DNA from: Prinsepia uniflora | Taxonomy: Eukaryota > Streptophyta > Magnoliopsida > Rosales > Rosaceae | DNA: 64,000 bases | NCBI GenBank assembly: GCA_032719365.1 | Contig: CM064861.1 | Span: 78,054,863 to 78,118,862 of the forward strand | Direction: 5' to 3' | In this document: positions 57,883-64,000 of the stretch, in pieces | Position numbering within the stretch: the first letter of the stretch is position 1 | Layout of the letters: each line of letters starts with the position of its first letter | Notes under the pieces: generated by a model | Databases searched by the model: none | The model's input: only the letters and a program-made list of their open reading frames with translations | Told to the model about the DNA's origin: nothing | Program-made: the position numbers and the translations under genes

Positions 57883-60800
57883 TGACAGGACCCATCCCAA
57901 TCCCCCTGGGATTACCATGGAATGTGCCCTGCTCCCGTCCAACAAGGGGTGTTAGACAAGGGATAACCAAGAGTCACTACCCAAACGGGGCATCCAGAGT
58001 GCGCAAGGATCGATGGAGGAGGCGTGCAATGTCCCAGTCTCTGCTGTAGTCGCATCCGTAATCAACTTGAAGGGCATTAAAACCAAAAGCGGTGAGTGGA
58101 CAAAAACCAATAAGTTTATTAAACACATTTATAAGACATTTATGCCCTCCAATAAAAACGTATGCATGCCACGAAAACCAGTAACCAAAACGTTTGCTCA
58201 ACCGAGCCATTAGGGCCTTAGCTCAAAAACCGTTAACCAAAAACCAAGTGTGGGAACTCAGCCCAAAACTGTGGAATACCACCACCAGACATATTAAAAC
58301 CATGTGGGCCACCGCCCAAAGCCATAATTATAAATCCATAAATCCAAAACCATTTCGGGTCCCCGACCCGACATACCATTTCATAACCAATAATCCATTT
58401 TTACCATATAACACATATCCAACCGATAAGCCATTTCATAGATTCATTAATCCATAATTACCATTACCATCACCAGCATCCCTGATGTTTAGCGTCCCAG
58501 ACGCTTGACGTCCCTGACGTCATATCTCACGGTATTAAGCAACGCGTGCTGCCCGGGGTCTCACCGGGTCCATATATCTGACATCCCCGATGTCTGACGT
58601 CCCTGACGTCAATCATAGCAATCCTGCTCCTGAGTCATCATACGGTATGGCTGCTCCGTATAATGACCCCTCGCAGGCAATGCACCGTGACTTCCCCAGT
58701 GTCCCAGACACCTGGAGGAGACCATCATATATCCTTGTATCCAGATGGTATATGGAAACAGTTTTATTTATTCCTTTTATCACATCATTACAATGGGCCC
58801 TGCCGGAAATTTCCATAAAACAACATAATTCCATTTAGGGTCCCTGACCTGAAATCACAATTATTAACATAGGGTCCCTGACCCGAAATTACCATTATAA
58901 TCCAACTGGGCCTCATGCCCGATTTTATGAACCACTGGGCCCACGGCCCGATTTGTAAACCAACTAGGCCCGCAGACAGACTTTATAAACCCACTGGGGC
59001 CCCGGCCCGATTACGCACTCAAATGGACTCCAAGTCCGAAATTTCCAAAACAAGTGGGCCTCAAGCCCGAGTTCATATTTCCAATTTCAAAACCATTTCA
59101 TCATATTATATCCAAGACCATAAACATGGAAAATCCGTGTAAAACCAGAAAAACCTCGATTTACGTGCAAGCATGTAAATCGCCTCGAAATACGCGAAAC
59201 CGTACAATTTACCAACAATCAAATCAACATCATAAAATCACAATCATAATCCATATAAAACAGTTAGGCATGCATAAAATTTATAAAACCAAAGTCCACT
59301 CACAGACCGTTTAACGGTATGCCTCGATACGCGTGTCATCGGCCCTCCCAGGCCACACCACTATCACCGGGACTCTCAATCTTGTCGAAATTACATTAGA
59401 GGGTCACTAACCTCATCATTAACATCTTATCAAAGTCCCGTAATTTTCCTGAATTTTTAACTATTTTTAAATTTGATTTAAAACCTTCGGACATCCCGAA
59501 CAATATCGAAACGGTGTCCGATCGACACGAAACCAATTCCAAAATGTTCGTTACATTAAATAGGACAGAAGTCATGTTGACCTCACCTCGAGATTCGTAC
59601 CCACGAGCCGTCACGCGCCGCCGTGAGTGGCTGCGCGTGAAACCCACGCGCCTGCTATAGTGTCACCAGCCTAACCCGTATGTCTGATAAACGGGTCACC
59701 GTGACCCGCGGCCCAACCCGACTGGTTCTCAGCAATTCCTCGACCATTTTCAGTTCTGTTTGTTCCTACAAGATCGTCCAAGTTAAACTAAGGGTTCTGT
59801 GGGATTAAAAACAAAGAATCACGTCTAGATCGAGAAACTCACGGCCAACCTTCCTCCGTCGTCTGCTCTCAGCTCCGACCACCATTCTCCTCGAAAACGG
59901 TCCCTATAGACTCGTTGCATCCCCAAGATCATCATCTTGGTCACTAGATCGATTAACACATCGTAAAACTCAAGCTGCCATTTTTGTACCCGAAACGAAC
60001 TTACGGGTTTGGGGGCTTACCTCGCCACCGTGGTCACCACCGTGGCCACCACCATGCCCAGTTTGACTCCAGGAACTCCTTTCACCCTTCCAACACGATC
60101 AAACACCGGTCTACACTGATTTCCAATTTTTGAGTTTTCGGACCTCTCTGTTTTTCCTCTCCGCCGCCAACCTCACCGTCTCCCGTCGCCTCCCGTCGTC
60201 TCTCAAGCCTCACTGTGCAGCTAATCTCTCACACACACCAACACAGAGGAGATTGGTGAGGTGGTTCATGTGGGTTGTGTGCGTATGTGTTTCGGGTGGG
60301 AGAAAGGACAGAGTGAGAGAGATGAGTGTGATCAGTAGATGAAGGAAAGGAAGAGATGAGATGGACGGTCCAGATGCAATTAGAGGTTTAAAATGAATGG
60401 TGAGGATTTAAGGAGAGGAAATGGATTAAATAATCCAATGGCCAACAAGGATCCATATTTTAGGGAGTGTGGGGATGAGTGACACGTGGCACTCATCCAA
60501 GGGTCCAGATTCATCGATCACTATTCATTATTTAATTATTATTTTTGTTGAAGCCTCTATTCGTTAATTCGTTTCTTTGACCATAACTTCGCCGTCGAAT
60601 CTCCGATTTCGGCATGCCGCCTGTCATTGGATTCGTATCGACGAGACCTACGTAATGGTCCTTGGCCCTCGTCCATCGGACCTCCCGGTCAAAAAGTCAA
60701 CATTTGACCCCAATTGACCAAAATTACCAAAATACCCCTCAACTTCCGAACATCACAACTTCTTACTCGAACGTCGGAATCGAACGTGCCACCTGTCTAT

Positions 60801-61005
60801 GAACTCGTGACGTCCTGAACTACGTCACGGTCATCGGTCAAAGTCCATTTGACCGCCCAATCAAAAAGTCAACATTTTGCCCACGACTAGGGCAAAACGG
60901 TCATTTTGCACAATTTGTCCGATTTCGACCTACTAACCACCGATCAACCCCAATAATCAAGATTAATGACTAATCTAATCCCGAAATTCGGGACAGGTCG
61001 TTACA
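57883..61005 (-). mobile_element. Solo LTR J (3123 bp), long-LTR family
   Basis: Bounded by TGACAGGACCCA and CAGGTCGTTACA with a perfect duplication ACGGG (57878-57882 and 61006-61010). It splits LINE ORF1. It has a reversed 29-bp-type array (58890-59070), CACGCGCC blocks (59605-59655), and two diverged copies of the GTGCCACCTGTCTATG module near its U3 end (60617 and 60788). Confidence 0.95.
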
Positions 61006-62205
61006 ACGGGCTCCAAAGCACCCTCGATAATCGCACCCGTCACACGCCCATCTCCTGCGTGTTTTCTGTTAGAGGTGCTCGGCAGCCGTCTAGTCCCCCT
61101 CAACGGCGTTGGATTCTAATGCAGCCGATCATCACGGATGGCTCTAATCCGCAACCACTCCCCGTATGCTGCAGTTTGAGAATTCCCCGTTGGAGCTGGC
61201 TCGTAGGAGCACCCATGGTTCGAATGGCTCAATCTTCCGCAGTTGTAACAGAACTCCGAGAGGCGTTCAAGCCGAAATTCCACCCAAGTATCATCTTCCT
61301 CATCCCTAGAAAGCTAGAATCCAAGAGGCAGAGGCTTGGAAGCATCGATCTAGGCTCTAAATCGCAGGAACCTCCTGGGGCCGTGACTCCAAGGATCTTC
61401 AACCTCCACAACTTGCCCAACTCTCTCTCCAACAATTTTGGCATTTTCTTGAGTCAGCAGATTCATTGGAACACCATGGGCTTGAACCCAGTAAGTAACC
61501 AAGTGGAGAGGAATTTATTCAATAGATTTGTTTTCGGGCCATCTTTGCACTGAGAAACAGAACCCCATAACTGACTAGGGGCCTCCTGGAATAAGTTTTT
61601 CTGCCATAGCCTCATCTTGAACCATTATAGTGTAGGTATTGTCCATGGTATGCGTAATTCGGACCTCCCTAAAGCCAACCCAGGCAGTGGAGATTATTTT
61701 CTTGACCGCACTCTGATTCGGAGCTTTCTTCGCTAACACTGTCCCAACAAGTTTTGGTCCGCATTCCAGATCAGAGAGTCCCATAGTTGCCTCCAGTTTT
61801 ATGACTAATTCATCAGTGTTCTCTTGAGCCATAAGGTTCGTGCAAGGGGAGTAAAATAATAGGTGATGCAAAAAAAAAAATGAAAATACAACAAGGGAAG
61901 GAGTACCTTGAAAATAGAGGTTTTGGTTGGGGCCTGGGTTTCTTTTCTTGTTTGCTTTGTTGTGGAGTTGAGTGAAATTTCTTAGGCTTGAATAATAAAT
62001 AGCCTTCAATGCCCGATGGAGCAATAACTCTACCATTAATCGCCATTATTTTTTCCTGCTCTGATTGGTAGCTACTATCGTAGTCGTAGCAGTACTCTCT
62101 TTGATTCCTCATCTTTGTTAAGGTATGTACTTCACTGCCCACCATGCTGCCGCTTATGGTTTGAGCTACCAGGATTGCATTCAATGATGATTGGCCAACA
62201 CCCTG
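61006..62205 (-). pseudogene. LINE segment 5: ORF1 N-terminus and 5' region
   Basis: ORF1 starts at the ATG at 61832 (MAQENTDELVIKLE). It continues with the DUF4283-type RNA-binding domain of plant L1 ORF1 (SAVKKIISTAWVGFREVRI, then YTIMVQDEAMAEKLI). A stop comes near 61575. The frame resumes with WVQAHGVPMNLLTQENA and then a CCHC knuckle, FCYNCGRLSHSNHGC (C-x2-C-x4-H-x4-C), near 61237-61200. The sequence from 61833 to 62205 is either the LINE 5' UTR or flanking DNA; no target duplication could be matched to the 3' end at 37890. ORF1 is then cut by solo LTR J. Confidence 0.82.
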
Positions 62206-62947
62206 TGTCAGGACCGGCCCCGAATCCCCTGAGATTAACGTGGGACCCGCCTGATCCCGTCTGACACGAAGTGTCAGACCAGGGAAATTCCATCTCTAGC
62301 CCTCGTCGGGGCTATCAGAGTGCGTCAGGATTGTAGGAGGAGGGGAGTGATGTCTCGTCTCTGCTACAGCCCGCATCCGCGATCAACCTGAAGGGCATTA
62401 AAACATTAAAAGTCGTGAGTGGACAAAATAATAATTTATTAAAAACATTTTCGCATAAGAAGATATTTTATGCCCTTCGTAAAAGAATATGCATGCATTC
62501 CAAAAATCATTTAGCAAAACATTTATAAAACTATTTGTCAAACATCTCAAAATCATTCAAGGGTTCATGTCCGGCCCCATAAACCTTCATGACCCATAAA
62601 AACCATTTCTGGGGTTCATGTCGGTTCCCATAAACCGTCATGAACCGTAAATCCATTTGGGTCCCCGACCCGAAATCACAAACACCCGTAAAGTCATATA
62701 TGTGGGGACTCAGCCCAAATCATTCACAGTGAAATACCTAACGTACAATATGGGGTCTCCGCCCCCAAAACATTTCTAAAACATCGAATACGGGGTCTCG
62801 CCCCAAAACACTGTCCAAATCACATACGTACTCGTACGTATAACCCATCTGAGGCACTTCCGGAGAAGATACCAACTCGGGGCACACAGCCCCTAGGGAA
62901 CACATCCCCAAAATCGTCACGATATGAATCTCTATACTAGTGTGCAC
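62206..62947 (-). mobile_element. LTR K, left part, long-LTR family
   Basis: Starts TGTCAGGACCGG and carries the GTCTGACACGAAGTGTCAGAC palindrome region, two copies of the GGTTCATG...CATAAACC unit (62560-62650), and the GGGGTCTCGCCCC units. It matches LTR G in reverse orientation. It is cut at 62947 by LTR L, so its remainder lies beyond the window. Confidence 0.85.
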
Positions 62948-64000
62948 TGACAGGACCCGCCCCAATCCTCTCTAGGACCACATGGGGACGTGCCCTGCTC
63001 CCGTCTGACACCCAAAATAATGTTCCAATTTTAACCTTAAACGTTCAAATGCATAAAAACCAAATTAAAGTTTTGCATCAAATCCGAAATAAACAGATGT
63101 CAGACAATGGATGAAATCCAAAACTACAAGTTACGAGCACGACTCTAACATAAACCTGCGGGTAAAATCACCCAACAGGGATACAGGTACGCAGAAGTAG
63201 ATCTATGCCTCAGCCTCAGGTTCCTCATCTACCTCAGTAGCACGACCTGGAGGGGTTACCAAAACATTAAGGGTGAGTGGGCCGAAACTCAAGTTTATAA
63301 AATCGTTTAGTAAGTAAAACATATAATTTACCCCTCCGTTTTCCAAACATGCATGCATTAGAATTTAAAACCATAAATCATATAATATGAACCATGAGGT
63401 ATGTAATAAAATCATAACATAATTTTAGCCACTGCACTATACACTCCAATCCTAACATCCCCGATGTCTGACGTCCTTGACGTCCAATAAGGTCATAGTC
63501 TCAAGGCTATGCGTGCCACTCGGGTCTCAGTTCCGAGTCCAATCCCCGAACCCTGTCCGAGTACGGCATCTCAAATGCCTAGCATCCTAGACGCTCGACG
63601 TCCCTGACGTCAAATAAGCAATCCTACTCCTGAGTCATTTTACAGTCCGGTTCCTCCGTAGAATGACCCCTCGTAGGCAATGCGCTATGACCACTCCGGG
63701 GTACCACATCCGGATGAGACAGTATCATAAGAATGGATCTATACAGTGCAGTACCAAATACATTTTATTGATATCGACATGCAAAACATATATATACATA
63801 GATAAAATCCAAACCGAACTTTAAGTTTCATCAGACGGGGTTCAAACCCAATTACCGTGAGACGTGCCATAACCATAATTTCAATATCATCAAAACCATT
63901 TCTTGATTCCAGCATGTGAACATATAAGTAAATCGGAAAACATTTAAGCATGCAAGTGTTTAATGAAATCAGGCCCACTCACAGTACGATCCCGCGGTGA
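62948..64000 (-). mobile_element. LTR L, partial, running off the right edge
   Basis: Starts TGACAGGACCCGCCCC after the flank TGCAC (62943-62947). It matches the first kilobase of solo LTR E closely, including the GACGTC repeats and the CATCAGACGGG module. Whether it is solo cannot be seen. Confidence 0.88.

Noticed and set aside
60966..61553. 195-codon plus-strand frame
   Set aside because: It crosses the end of solo LTR J and runs antisense to LINE ORF1, so it is a shadow frame.
39370..64000. LTRs E and L as the two ends of one 24-kb element
   Set aside because: They are very similar and in the same orientation, but E has its own 5-bp duplication in the LINE, and L has a different flank inside LTR K.

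Overview
The window is nuclear DNA from a flowering plant. The evidence is a bHLH regulator with short GT-AG introns, a plant L1-type LINE, a Helitron, hAT-like remnants, and LTR retrotransposons primed from the plant initiator-Met tRNA site TGGTATCAGAGC. A dicot, possibly a rosid, fits the gene structure and base composition, but I cannot name the species from sequence alone. There are no operons, rRNA genes, tRNA genes or CRISPR arrays. Almost everything outside one gene is mobile DNA.

Layout. At 1-8.5 kb the edge of a minus-strand LTR element is followed by a gag-only Ty3/gypsy element (761-8029) that sits inside an older plus-strand LTR. A Helitron with both ends preserved occupies 8578-11737. 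The only convincing host gene, a four-exon clade IVa-type bHLH transcription factor, lies at 14521-16002, with an (ATT)n microsatellite just downstream. Between 16.8 and 27.7 kb are broken hAT, copia and gypsy remnants interrupted by two solo LTRs (20364-23464 and 24832-26781). At 29.5-36.6 kb a hAT-like MITE carries a gag-only LTR element (30098-36560) with matching target-site duplications. That element has a second gene on the opposite strand and a roughly 0.93-kb array of 24-bp repeats between the two genes. From 37.9 to 62.2 kb one minus-strand LINE is cut into five pieces by successive long-LTR insertions, several of which are themselves interrupted. The last 1.8 kb holds two more nested long LTRs.

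Eleven long LTRs (about 2-3.2 kb, ends TG...CA, 5' motif TGTAACGACCC) belong to one related swarm and fill about half the window. Seven are solo LTRs, five or six of them with recognisable 5-bp target duplications. No LTR element here keeps reverse transcriptase, so all depend on enzymes supplied elsewhere. The only polymerase-type domains are in the broken LINE and in small copia and gypsy scraps.

All boundaries were placed by eye. Similarity statements are pattern recognition, not database results. Coordinates of degenerate pseudogenes are approximate.
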